This document shows, piece by piece, positions 36,901-48,900 of a stretch of 64,000 nucleotides of DNA. The translations under genes were made by a program, and so were the position numbers. The notes beneath the pieces were generated by a model, which ran no database searches, was not told where the DNA came from, and saw only the letters and a list, made by a program, of their open reading frames with translations. Each line of letters opens with the position of its first letter. The stretch's first letter is position 1. Source of the stretch: Amphiura filiformis (lineage: Eukaryota > Echinodermata > Ophiuroidea > Amphilepidida > Amphiuridae); assembly GCF_039555335.1 (NCBI RefSeq), contig NC_092631.1:5857501-5921500 (forward strand). Reading direction: 5' to 3'.

Positions 36901-39900
36901 ATATCATGACACAAGCCCCACACAACACATGTTGGGGGGAGGGAATGTGTGTTAATTATATTATTTCAATAAAAGTTAGAAAAAATATTGCCTGCCATTA
37001 ATTGCAGTGCAACATCAAGTTTGATTACTACGATTTGTGTAAATGCTGTATTATTTTGTTGAGAGAACTGTTTAAAATATTCATTCTAACATGCTGTATA
37101 TATTGATTTTTAATTATCTTATGTTACAGGATCATCAAACAGCAATTGATATAGCCAGAGCAAACCACCCGAAGCTCTTAAAATATATGACAGAAGAACA
37201 GGTTTGTTACAAATGTGTTAAGCTTCTTGATATATAAGTTCTGTTGATATGTATAAATTGACACATGTATTAGTGTGTCTAGTATTGTCTTACACCCTGC
37301 CAGGGTGAACCATATGCCCATTCACTAATAATTCTTATAAACATGCATGGCTGTGAGACACTTGAGGGAGAGATAATCATTAATTACCTGCCTAATTTTC
37401 CAAAGTAAATCATGAGTCGGTGAAATGGCAAGTGCATATTAAATGTCAAAGACAAGAAATCTATGAACTCACTTTCTACCTATTATATGTAAATTGAGTT
37501 ATTTTGAAACAAATTCATCAGGTTTGGTAATCAACAAATAAAGAGAGTTTTTCTTTTGTCAAAACCAATTTGAAGAAAACATACTAGTTTTTCTTGCTGA
37601 CAGTTTCGTCAGTGAGCCACTGACTTTATCAAAGCTTGGTGTTGTTGTGATGATCCAACAGCTGATGACTGGCGGGAAGTTATGTCACTTCCGGTGTTAG
37701 TCTTGCTAGCAGTCTTCAGAAGTGGATCGTACATGTGACAGGGGCGGATCCAGGAATTTTCAATAGAGGGGGCGACGAGCCACCACCGCCCCTGCTGCGG
37801 TTCGGTGCCCACACAAAGTCAGGCGCCGCTCTGCAAAAATACACAGAGTCAGGCGCCGGTCTGCAAAAAATAGAGGGGGCGCGCGCCGGGTGCGCCCCCT
37901 CTAAATCCGCCACTGCGTGACTAAGATTGTAAACCCCCTCGTCTCTGTTCATTACTCCTCGCCCCCTCTTTCTGATCTGTATTGATTCTTTAATCCATCT
38001 GGCTTTCCTATCACTCTCCCTCTCTAAGATTTTGGACTCCCCCCAGTTGATAATATGATTAGCCCTGGCTACGTGATCGCTTATGGCTGAGTTCTTAAAT
38101 TGGCTCTCTGATTCTTTCCTCTTTGACCTTGTATACTTTTGTTGACTTGCTTTCTCCGCCTCCCTCCTGTGTTCATCCAGACGCGTGCCGAAAGTTCTTT
38201 TAGTTTCACCAACATAAGTTAGCTCACAGCTACCGCAGGGAACTTCAGGGAAACACAATTAGGGGTTTTAACCGGATCTTGTTTATCTTTCGGAATGGAC
38301 CACCATTTTTTTGATCGTGGTATGGGGTCTCATAGCAGTCGCGATGTCGTGTTTTTTGAGAGTTCTACTTATTCTTTCCGACACTCCCGCTACGTAAGGT
38401 ATCACCACCAAACCTTTACTTTTTTGTTCAGATGTTGTGCTCTTACTTTTCTTTGTCTTTTCTTGTTGTTTGGCTTCCATTTGATTCTTGACTTATCAAT
38501 TGTCCACTTGGGATAACCACACTTAGCTAGAGGCTGTTGTATGTGTTCCTCCTCTTCGACTTTATCGTCCTCCTCCGTAACTATTCTGTCTTTCCTATCA
38601 AGTAACGTGCGCACAACTCCCATTTTCTGATGAAGAGGATGATGGGACGTGAAAGACAGATATTGGTCTGTATGGGTCTTTTTTCTGTAGACCATGAGTT
38701 TGATAGAATTGTCAGGTTTGCGGATTATTAGGGTGTCCAAAAAGGGAATTTGGTGGTCCTGTTCTTCCTCATACATGAACTTTATGCTAGAGGTAGTGTC
38801 GACCTGGTTCAGATGTTCTGTCAATGTTTCAGCTGAGTCTTTTGAACTATTTCTAAAAGCGTCGTCGACATAGCGTTTCAGAGGCGGGGTTTACACTGTA
38901 GTGGGGCAGTAAGGATGGCGCGCTGTTCTAACCATTCCATGAAGATGTTATGGGGGGAGTCCAAAAAACCCCATATTATCAACTAGGGGGAGTCCAAAAT
39001 CTTAGAGAGGGAGAGTGATAGGAAAGCCAGATGGATTAAAGAATCAATACAGATCAGAAAGAGGGGGCGAGGAGTAATGAACAGAGACAAGGGGGTTTAC
39101 AATCTTAGTCAGACCGGCGCCTGACTCTGTGTATTTTTGCAGAGCGGCGCCTGACTTTGTGTGGGCACCGAACCGCAGCAGGGGCGGTGGTGGCTCGTCG
39201 CCCCCTCTATTGAAAATTCCTGGATCCGCCCCTGTCACATGTACGATCCACTTCTGAAGACTGCTAGCAAGACTTACACCGGAAGTGACATAACTTCCCG
39301 CCAGTCATCAGCTGTTGGATCATCACAACAACACCAAGCTTTGATAAAGTCAGTGGCTCACTGACGAAACTGTCAGCAAGAAAAACTAGTAAGTTTTCTT
39401 CAAATTGGTTTTGACAAAAGAAAAACTCTCTTTATAAATTGAGTTATTCTTTACCCAAAATGCTGAAATAATATTAGAAATAACTATTAGGAAGGGTTTT
39501 TTGTCCATTTTTAACCGAAATAACGAGGTGATGTGAAAGCAACAACTGGCTATTTTGGCCGTTTAACATGGAGTTCGGGGGCTTAATGTTGTATGTCGAA
39601 ATTGCTCTGTTGAACTACAAACACAACAAATTTGGTTGATTCCATTTAAAGCCATATTATAACATTTGCTGAGGAGGACGCCCTCACTGATTTTTAAAAT
39701 TCATTTTTTACACGATTATATTGTACTTTATTAAACCAATATACCCTGCAAAAATCAAGACTCTAGGTGCTGTAGTTTTGTCAAAATCCGAGATTTTGAA
39801 TAAAGCGATGGAACCGACATTTTATTATTACGATGGAATTATTAGTCGAACGCACACGATGTTCATAACACACAGTACGTACACAGCGTGTGGGACGGTG

Positions 39901-42900
39901 ATCTACACAACAAAGGGTATTGGCGACATATGCGCTGGTAGTAAATTCCAATTTTCTTTGCTTTGCCGTAGTTGTTCAGCTCAAAAATAAAAGGGGATAT
40001 ATCTGACAGTAAAACCTAGCATTTTATGGCAAAGAAATGCTAATCTATTTTGTATGAAAATGTTATAATATGGCTTTAAGTGTAAGTTTGGACATGTGTA
40101 AACATTTATACAAATATAGGAAAGAAAAGGTTTGAAAAAAAAAATCATATTATAAGATAATTGTGTAGTTTAAGTTTGTACCTTTTGATACAAATTACTG
40201 TTGCAGATAAACTGGCCAGTTGAAAGTACAGTATGTGGGAAACAGAAATTTGAAAATTCACAAAAGCCATTATCTAAAGAAGAGGAGCAAAAGATTGTCG
40301 TTTCACAAGATCAACCGTCCAAAAATGAGAAGCAGAAAATGATTCAAACCAACCAAAGTAAGTGTACATGACAACATCACCACAGTCCATAATTTGGGAA
40401 TATTAACCCCAACCCTACCCGTGTTTTTTTTTTTGCTAATGGAAGGAAAAGAAGAAACAAAAAAGGAGAGAAGGTGAAGAAAGAAGTCACTTGGTACCCT
40501 CGGGATTCGAACCCGGGACCCATCGCATGCCACGCACACGATCAGCGACCTGTAGCTACCGAGGTTAGGCTGCCCTGGGCAGCAATTTCCTGGGTATATA
40601 TGACTTGGGCTGATTGCATCATCAAGTCACATGGAATGCATGCACGCAGAGTGGTTTTAATAGTGAGCTTTAGTTGTGGACTTTCATACGAATTTACACT
40701 CATAAGTGGTGGTGGACACACATAAACTGTCTATGTACACAGTTGTAAGCATAGCTATTTGAACTGACTGAACCCCGAGGGGCAGAGGTTTATGTTTTCA
40801 GGGTCAAATTTTGGACAGGCAGTTTTGGTGAACAGACACTTGTCAAATCCTAGCTCTGGTGGAGACTTGTGTTAAAACCATTTCTTATATTTCCCCTAGT
40901 TTTCAAGAGATGTTTCATGACTTCAAATGTTTTTCAGTGGGGAAAGTGGCCTTTTTCTTCCAAAATGGGTGTTTTTTTTTCAATACCCACAAAGTAGGAA
41001 AGTTTATATTATTATATAATACCCTCCCACAGCATCAGTGGAAAGAAACTGTCTGAGGTCAATACAGTGGCAGGGCTGCCAACTAGTGCGAATTTTCCGT
41101 ATTTAAATGCGGAAATTGGTCAAGAATCACGAGAATGCTGGTTTGTGTCCTAAAATACGTTTTTCAAAAAGTTTGATATATGTATTAAAAGTAAGGCTAT
41201 TCAGAGATTTTCACTGCTCGTATTTGGCAAAATACAGACCTGCCAACTGTCCCCAGTCCCGCATTCCAAAGTTTAAAACCGAAAATATGGAGCGTGCCAC
41301 ATTTCCGTCCATTAATAAATAATATAATGTGCATGCACGATCCGAAAGTCGGTAGGAAAACGATGTCGGAATACATCTTGTAGACCTATTCTTTTGCACA
41401 AATAAAGCTAAATAGTTAACTAAATACCTTCAGAAAGAAGACATAGCATAGTAGCAGTTGCATGTTTATAATGAAAAATATTAATGTGCATGCACAATCC
41501 GAAAGTCAGGAAAAATTGTGTTGAAACCATCTTGTAGGCCTATTAAATAATTTGTTTTATTTGTATTTTATTGGGTTTTTTTATTAACCATCTAACTGCT
41601 ACATCCCGTGCTACATTATGCTATGTCTTCTGAAGGTATTTAGTCAACTATTTAGCACTATTGGTGCAAAAGAATAGGCCTACAAGTTGGTTTCGACACC
41701 GTTTTTCTTTTCGACTTTCGGTTGATGCATGCACATTAAAATTAATAGTTAATAGGCCTACAAGAGTCATACCTCGAAATGGTGCATGCACATTATTATT
41801 TTTCATTAACCATTCAACTGCTATGACAGGTTACTAAGTATGTCTTCTGAAGGTATTTAGTTAACTCTGTAGCTCCATGATGAAAAGAATATTTAAGCCT
41901 ACAAGATGGTTTCCTACATTGTTTTTTGCTCATGACTTTGGCACATTGGGGTGGGTGTGGGTGGGTGGTCGGGGGGGGGGGGGGTCCACTTAAATCAATG
42001 AATTATTAGTTTTAAATTGGGCTTCACATATGTGTAAGTCAGATGCATAGGTCATGTAATAAAGCCATTGCAAAAGTTTAAAAATGCTTCATACATGGTT
42101 AAGTATAGGGAGTGGACATTTCAAAGTGCTGTAACTTGGAAATGGAAGCTCTTTGAAAATTAGTGTTTCTCATGAAAACATGCTGTTTTTAGGGTTTCAA
42201 ACAGGTTTGGGAATGATAAAAAGCTGGGGCTTGAACACCCACCCACCAGGGCGCTGCCCCTGTACTTTTTTACATGTGTCTAGTGACATCTGTGCAAAAG
42301 CGCCCACAACGGCGACCTCTTGTGATTTTTTTTTTTTTTGCGACTTTAAAAAAAAAAAATTTAATCCTTTCACTACAGTGCTGTGATTAAGCCAAAAAAG
42401 TTGTTTCTCAGGAATATTGATTCTGAGATATAGCCAGTAATCCCTTTCAACTTTCTTTGTATTTTATTGTTTTGAGTAACACTAAAATGCCTATATCTTG
42501 AGAACCGTAAGTATATTTTCAAAATACGGATTTTGTATGCAAAATACTGATTTTGAGGTTGAAAAATACTGAAATGTGTTTTTCAAAGTTGGCAGCCCTG
42601 CAGTGGTGACCAGGAACTCTTGCCAAAGTTTAAATGATGTGAATGATTGAGTCACAGATAAATTTTACAAAGGAGGAGAGACTAGCTAATATACTGATCG
42701 TATAGGGTTAGGGTTCAGATACAAATAAAGAAGAAGGCATCCCTTAAATGTTGCTTCACATGTGATTTACTTTGGATAGTGCATTAAGGTTAACCTTCAG
42801 AAACAACCCTAAACGTAAGATTGACTTTTTGTTACTTGTATGACAAGATATGTAAGAGTTGCATGCGAGTATAATACTAAAATCACCTTTTTGTTATTGT

Positions 42901-45900
42901 TTTCATTTTGTTAGATATAAAGCCAGAGGAAATACATACAGCAAGTGGCAAATTGCGGCTTTGCAACCTTAACTCCAAAGATGAGTTGCCTGACATCATC
43001 CTGGAAATTAACAACACTGAAGAAGAAAATTTAGTGACCATTGACCACAACTTGGATGGTGATACCAATTTAGCCCTGTCAACCTTTGATTCAGTAGAAG
43101 CTGCCGAGGATATTTCATCAATACTGAATGAAGAAGTGACCCTTGTCACCAATTCTGAGGACCTTAATGTGATGGAGAATTTAGAGTCGGTGCATGTGAA
43201 AGAACCTTGTGAAGATACTGAAGAAGATGATTTTTTTGTGGATTTTTCAAAGTTGCAACTGCATGAGCCTTCTAAACTTGACCAACCATTACATTCACCA
43301 TTGTCAGAGAAGCCAAAATATAAGCGTCAAGGAGGAAAGTTTAAGTTTGAACGTTCCAAAGCAGGAGCATTCGATGAATGGAAAGGAAAATCAAGTAAAA
43401 GGAAAGCAAATACTAAAACAAGTGGCTCATTGATATTACAGATTGGAGAAATTGATAGTGCTGTTGACATTGACACCTTCCTCAAATACCTCATGAAGAA
43501 GCAAGTCAAGTTTGCAAATATTGATTTTTTCAAGGCCTGTAATGATGATAGTGAAGAGACTAATGAAGCTACACTTTATTTCTCAAGCGAAGGTGATGCT
43601 CTCGCAGCTGAAGAGTCTCTACTAAACAAATGTGCAATTGGTGAAGAAGGTGCAGAAGCTGAAGTGATATTAGAAGAGATTGATGAGCCGTATCAGCGAG
43701 GTCCAGAAGTTGAGGCAAAGGATAAACGGGCAAAAGATCCGAAGACGGCAAAACAGAAACCTCGCCAAAGAAAGAAAAAAGAAAAGGAGAAAGATGGAGC
43801 AGAACAAATGTCTGGCCCGCCTTGTGGCAATCATGCTAATCTACCCAATCAGGGGTACATGTACCAAGCTCCGCCTCCAAATATGCCGCCAGGTCAGCAT
43901 CCGTATGGTGAGCAAGGATATATGAATCCACAACAACCTGGTGGTCAGTTCCATGGTCCACCAAACCAACACATGTTTACTCAACCGCCAAATAGATACC
44001 AATATCAACCCGGTCCACCTCCTCTCAATGTTACAGCAGAAGTACGTGAGGAAGGGAAAGCAAAATCTACTAGAAGGAAGGCAAAGACCAAGCCAAAGAC
44101 TAAAAGAAGTGGCTCCTTGATATTAAAAATCAGAAAAGTCGATAGTGCTGTGGACATTGCCACCTTCCGAATATACCTCAAGAAGAAGCAAGTAAAGTTT
44201 GCGAATATTGATTTCAAAGACTGTGATGACGATAGGTACGAGGAGACTAATGAAGCTACACTTTATTTCTCAAATGAAGGTGATGCTCTCGCAGCTGAAG
44301 AATCTCTACTGAACAAATGTGCAATTGGGGAAGAAGGTGCAGAAGCTGAAGTGATATTAGAAGAGATTGATGAGCCGTATCAACGAGGTCCAGAAGTTGA
44401 TGCAAAGGAAAAACAGACAAAAATTTCCAATCCTGGACAGCAGAAACATCATCAAAGAAAAGATAAAGAGAAAGATGGAGCAGATAATAATATGACCAGC
44501 AATGCCAAAACAAGTAAGAGGTTGCTGCTTCGCAACCTTAGCCCCAATGTCACCAAAGATGAGCTGCGTGATATCATCCTGGAAATTGATAATGTTGAAG
44601 AAGGAAATTTAGTGACCATTTCCCTTGACTTGGTCGGTGATACCAATTTAGCTTTGGTGACATTTGATTCTGTACAAGCCGCCGAGGACGTTTTAGCCAT
44701 CCTTAACGTGTTCCCCCTTGGACCCAAGTTTTCACCCATAGAAGTGACCTTTGTTGCCAATTCTGAGGGTTCATTTAATTATGGGATGCAACAACCAGCA
44801 ACTATGTCTGGAAATCTAAGGCCTCCGTTGAACATGAATTACATGGGACAGCCTCCAAACCAAGGTTATAGACAAATAGGCCCACCACAAAACCAGAGCT
44901 ATATGACACAACTGAATTATACTGTACCAATGTTTGGTTTAAACCCAAAGCAACTGATAGGAGATAACCAGCAACCACCAGACCAAATGTCCTGGCAGCC
45001 CGTAAAAGTCAAACCACCCAAGACCAAACAACACCGTTGCCAAAATCTGCGGCATCCAGGAGGAAATACTAAAGAAATACAGAACCCTGATCAACATGGA
45101 AAGAAATCATCCCATGGAAAACAAATGTGTGACAAATTGGATTGTAGTCGTGCAAGAAGCTTACTGCATGGAAAACCTTTAGCTATGAATGGAACCAATA
45201 TTATAGCCATGTATCGAAAACGTAAATCCATACAATCTGTTGCATATCACCTGGCGAAAGTCGTATGAAGCCACTGGTGTGGCACTAGGGAGAGGAACAG
45301 GAAGATCAGGGTCTTCCCATCAACATTGTCCACCAGATCAGCATTCAAATGGCAACCACGATCGAAAAAAGCAACATTTGAACACAAACCAAGAGCGGTG
45401 GTATGTGGAAGTCACTGCCATTGATGAATCTGTAGATGAAGAAGACTTCAAGCGATTTCTTCGCCGGAAGCGGATTAGACCAAATAATGTAAAGTGGTCG
45501 ACTGTCAAAGGACCAACACCTAGCAATCGAGCCAACCTCGATTTTGCCAACAATGAAGAGGCCACAGCGGCACAAAGTAACCTGAATGGCTGCTTACTTG
45601 GTGAAGGAGAAATGGTAGCTATAATTAAAATGTCCAAAGGACGCCTAAACCATAGAAGACCAAGACATAGCTTTAAAGGCATCGACAACGATGTGAATGA
45701 TGAGAAAATCAGGAGAAAACAGCGTCTTGGAACTTCAGTCAATGTGAGAAACATTGATCCAGATGTAGATGAAGATGACTTTCGTGAGTTTCTCTTATGC
45801 AATCTGGAGGATTTCAGCGAATTGCAGTTCTTCCTATCGAAACGCTGCAACAATGCCATCATAAAGTTTGATACGCTAGAAGAGGTGAGAATAGCGAAGG

Positions 45901-48900
45901 ATAAGATTCAGGGGAAACTGTTTGGCAAGGGTAGGAAGAGACATCTTCAAGCCTCTATAGTGGGTGAGTGCTCTATAAACCCAAGGTCTAATAAAGACAC
46001 AATGGCACAAAAGTCAACCGATATCGCCATGCCAGCACTCGAAGATAATGATAGTGCCAACGATAGTCCAGCAGATGCTGGAGAGCTAAAATCGCAGAAC
46101 GCTGGACGAGTTAATCGAAGAAGGCCGCATCCTCATCAGCAGAAAGGAAATCCAAATGATGTTGTGATCAAAGATATTGCTCGCTTTGTTGGTGAATCAG
46201 AGTTAGCTAAGTTGATAATAGAGTCTGACTGCAAGGGTTTTGTCAATGTTGTCATTATTGAAGATGAGGCTGCATCTTCCAAGCGATCAGCAGTGGTGAC
46301 ATTTGAATCAACAGCTAGTGCCATAGAAGCGACTACAAAACTCTTTGGAAAACGATTGGAAAGATTCACCTTGAATGCGAGCCTCGCACAAGAACAGGCA
46401 GGTATCAGTAGCTTGATTGCTAAGAAAAAAATTCAAGCTTTGTTAAACAAGATCGAATCTGAAGGAAACAAAGTTGTTGTTGAGCTAGATGCTAGAATGA
46501 GCGAGTTGGCGTTTCAAGTGAAAGAACTGGAGGAAAAACTTGAAGATTGTGATTCAATTAAAGAAGCCATCCAGCTTGATCAACAGAAAAATGCTGTCAA
46601 ACAACAGATTGAAGAGGTTCAGGGCTATCAAGCAGAATTTCAACAAGTGTCTGTGATGACAAAATCTCAGATGGATCAAATGCAACCTTTGACAGCTGAT
46701 AATGTAGATTTGACAGAGTTAGACAATCTGAGTCAGCGGTTTTTGAGAGAATGCCGGCGAACGCAGAGACCATTACCAATCTATGGATACAAAGCGTTTA
46801 TTTTAGAGACCATTACCGCCACTGATACAAATGCATGTGTTATTCGCGCCGAAACGGGCTCTGGAAAAAGTACACAAGTACCGCAGTATCTCATTGAAGA
46901 TACTAACTTTCTAACCAGTCCAGATGGCTCCAAGAAAACCGTCATCTGCACCCAACCGAGGCGAGTAGCGGCGATATCATTAGCCCGACGGGTTGCTGAG
47001 GAATATGGCTGTAAAGTTGGAGAGGAAATTGGGTATGTTGCAGGGCAGAGCAGAAAAGTGAGTTCCAGAACACTGGCAAAATTCATGACAGACAGGGCTT
47101 TGCTCAATATATGCCTGGCAGATAAGAGTGACCTAGCAGACTGCGCTTGCGTGATTATTGACGAGGCTCATGAAAGATCTGTTGATACGGATATATTGCT
47201 CGCGATGCTTAAGAAGATGCAACATCGACGTCCAGACCTCAAAGTTGTAATCATGTCGGCCACCATTGATGTTGACCTCTTCTCCAAATATCTGTACAAC
47301 TGTCCAGTTGTTGATGTATCTGGCAGAACATTTCCTGTTGATACAATCTGGTGTGGATTAGCAGAAGGGAAAGACGCCGTAGACTACATCAACAGAGCGG
47401 TTGAGAAAGCTGAACAGATTCATCATCAAGAAGACACTGGTGACATCCTAGTGTTTCTGACATCACAGAATGAAATAGAGCGAGCTTGCAATCACATAGC
47501 AAGGTCGTTGAAGAGTAAAGGTGTCATTATTTTGCCGCTTCACGGTAAATTGCAACCTGATGACCAGATGAAAGTCTTCAAAGATACGCCAGAGGGGAAC
47601 GCAAATAGTATTTGCTACCAATGTTGCAGAAACATCAGTCACCATTCCTGGTATCAAGTATGTCGTGGATTCTGGTATGGTGAAAGAATGTCAGTATGAT
47701 CCTCAGAGAAACATGAGTTTGTTGAAGGTAACTGGCATAACGCAAGCATCGGCGGATCAAAGGAAGGGTCGTGCAGGACGCACAGGACCAGGAGTCTGCT
47801 ATCGCTTGTATAATAAGTCAGACTTCGATGAGATGGATCAATCTATGAAGCCAGAAATCCTGAGAGTGCATTTAGGAATGGCAATGTTACAACTGATACA
47901 GATGGGTGTTCAGGATGTGGAGAAGTTTGATTTTGTAGAATCTCCTGAAAAAGGTGCTATCCAACAGGCCATGATGTCGTTGGTTCTTCTTGGCGCGGTG
48001 GATGATGAAAAAAGGCAGCTCACACCTCGAGGAGAAAAAATGGCACAGCTGCCGCTGGAACCGAGACTGACCAAACTTGTACTAACTGGAATCGAGAATA
48101 ATGTTGGCGATGAAGCCGTAGCACTTGCAGCTTTAGTCTCAGCACCAGGTAACATTATATTCAGAGGTAGTTCAGAAGCAGACCAGCGGAATTCGGAGAT
48201 GATGAAGTTGAAATACAGTTCTGAAGGTGGTGATATCCTCACTATGTTGAAGATCTACAAGACATGGTCAACTGTACCAGAAAAAGGCCGTAATGTATGG
48301 TGTAAGCGCAATAGTATGAATGCCAAGACATTGCGCACTGTGAAAGAGAATGTGGATGAGATAAAACAGATCTTGAAACGAAGCTTGAAGATTGAGATTG
48401 AGAAGACTGAAGTACCTGATACTGATGATGACAATGAAAATGGTAGTACTTTCTTAAGGAAGATTTTGATGTCCGTATACTTCGAGAATTTGAGTGTTTA
48501 CAACGGGCACCCAAAGGCAGGATATACCATCGTAGGACAGCAGAAGACTGCCGTGGTTCATCCTTCGTCAGTATTGAAATCGATGAAGTCGCAACCAAAA
48601 TGGCTCATTTATGGAGACCTCGGAAGAACCTCTCAAGATTTTGTATGCGATCTCACGCCAGTAGAAGCTGAATGGATTGATGAAGTGGTGCCACAATTAT
48701 TCAAAGACAAGATCGATATAGAGGCTCTTGAACGAAACATCATCAAAGAAGTGAAGATAACCAATGTGGGTACAGCACTGATGAAAACATTGGCCATGAA
48801 ACGGTTCGAGCGACTACGAGGACTTGAAGACAGAATCACAAAAGAAAGCAACACCCCTTGCATAATAGAATCAGATTGGGAAGCAGGTAGTCTCAATGTT

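Noticed and set aside
18801-40357. Treating the death-fold/ankyrin exons as a separate gene from the helicase-RBR part
   Set aside because: Exon 12 leaves in phase 1 with one base that is completed exactly by the acceptor at 42915, and no stop, poly(A) signal or promoter-like region was found between 40357 and 42915, only a transposon. Two genes remain possible but less economical.
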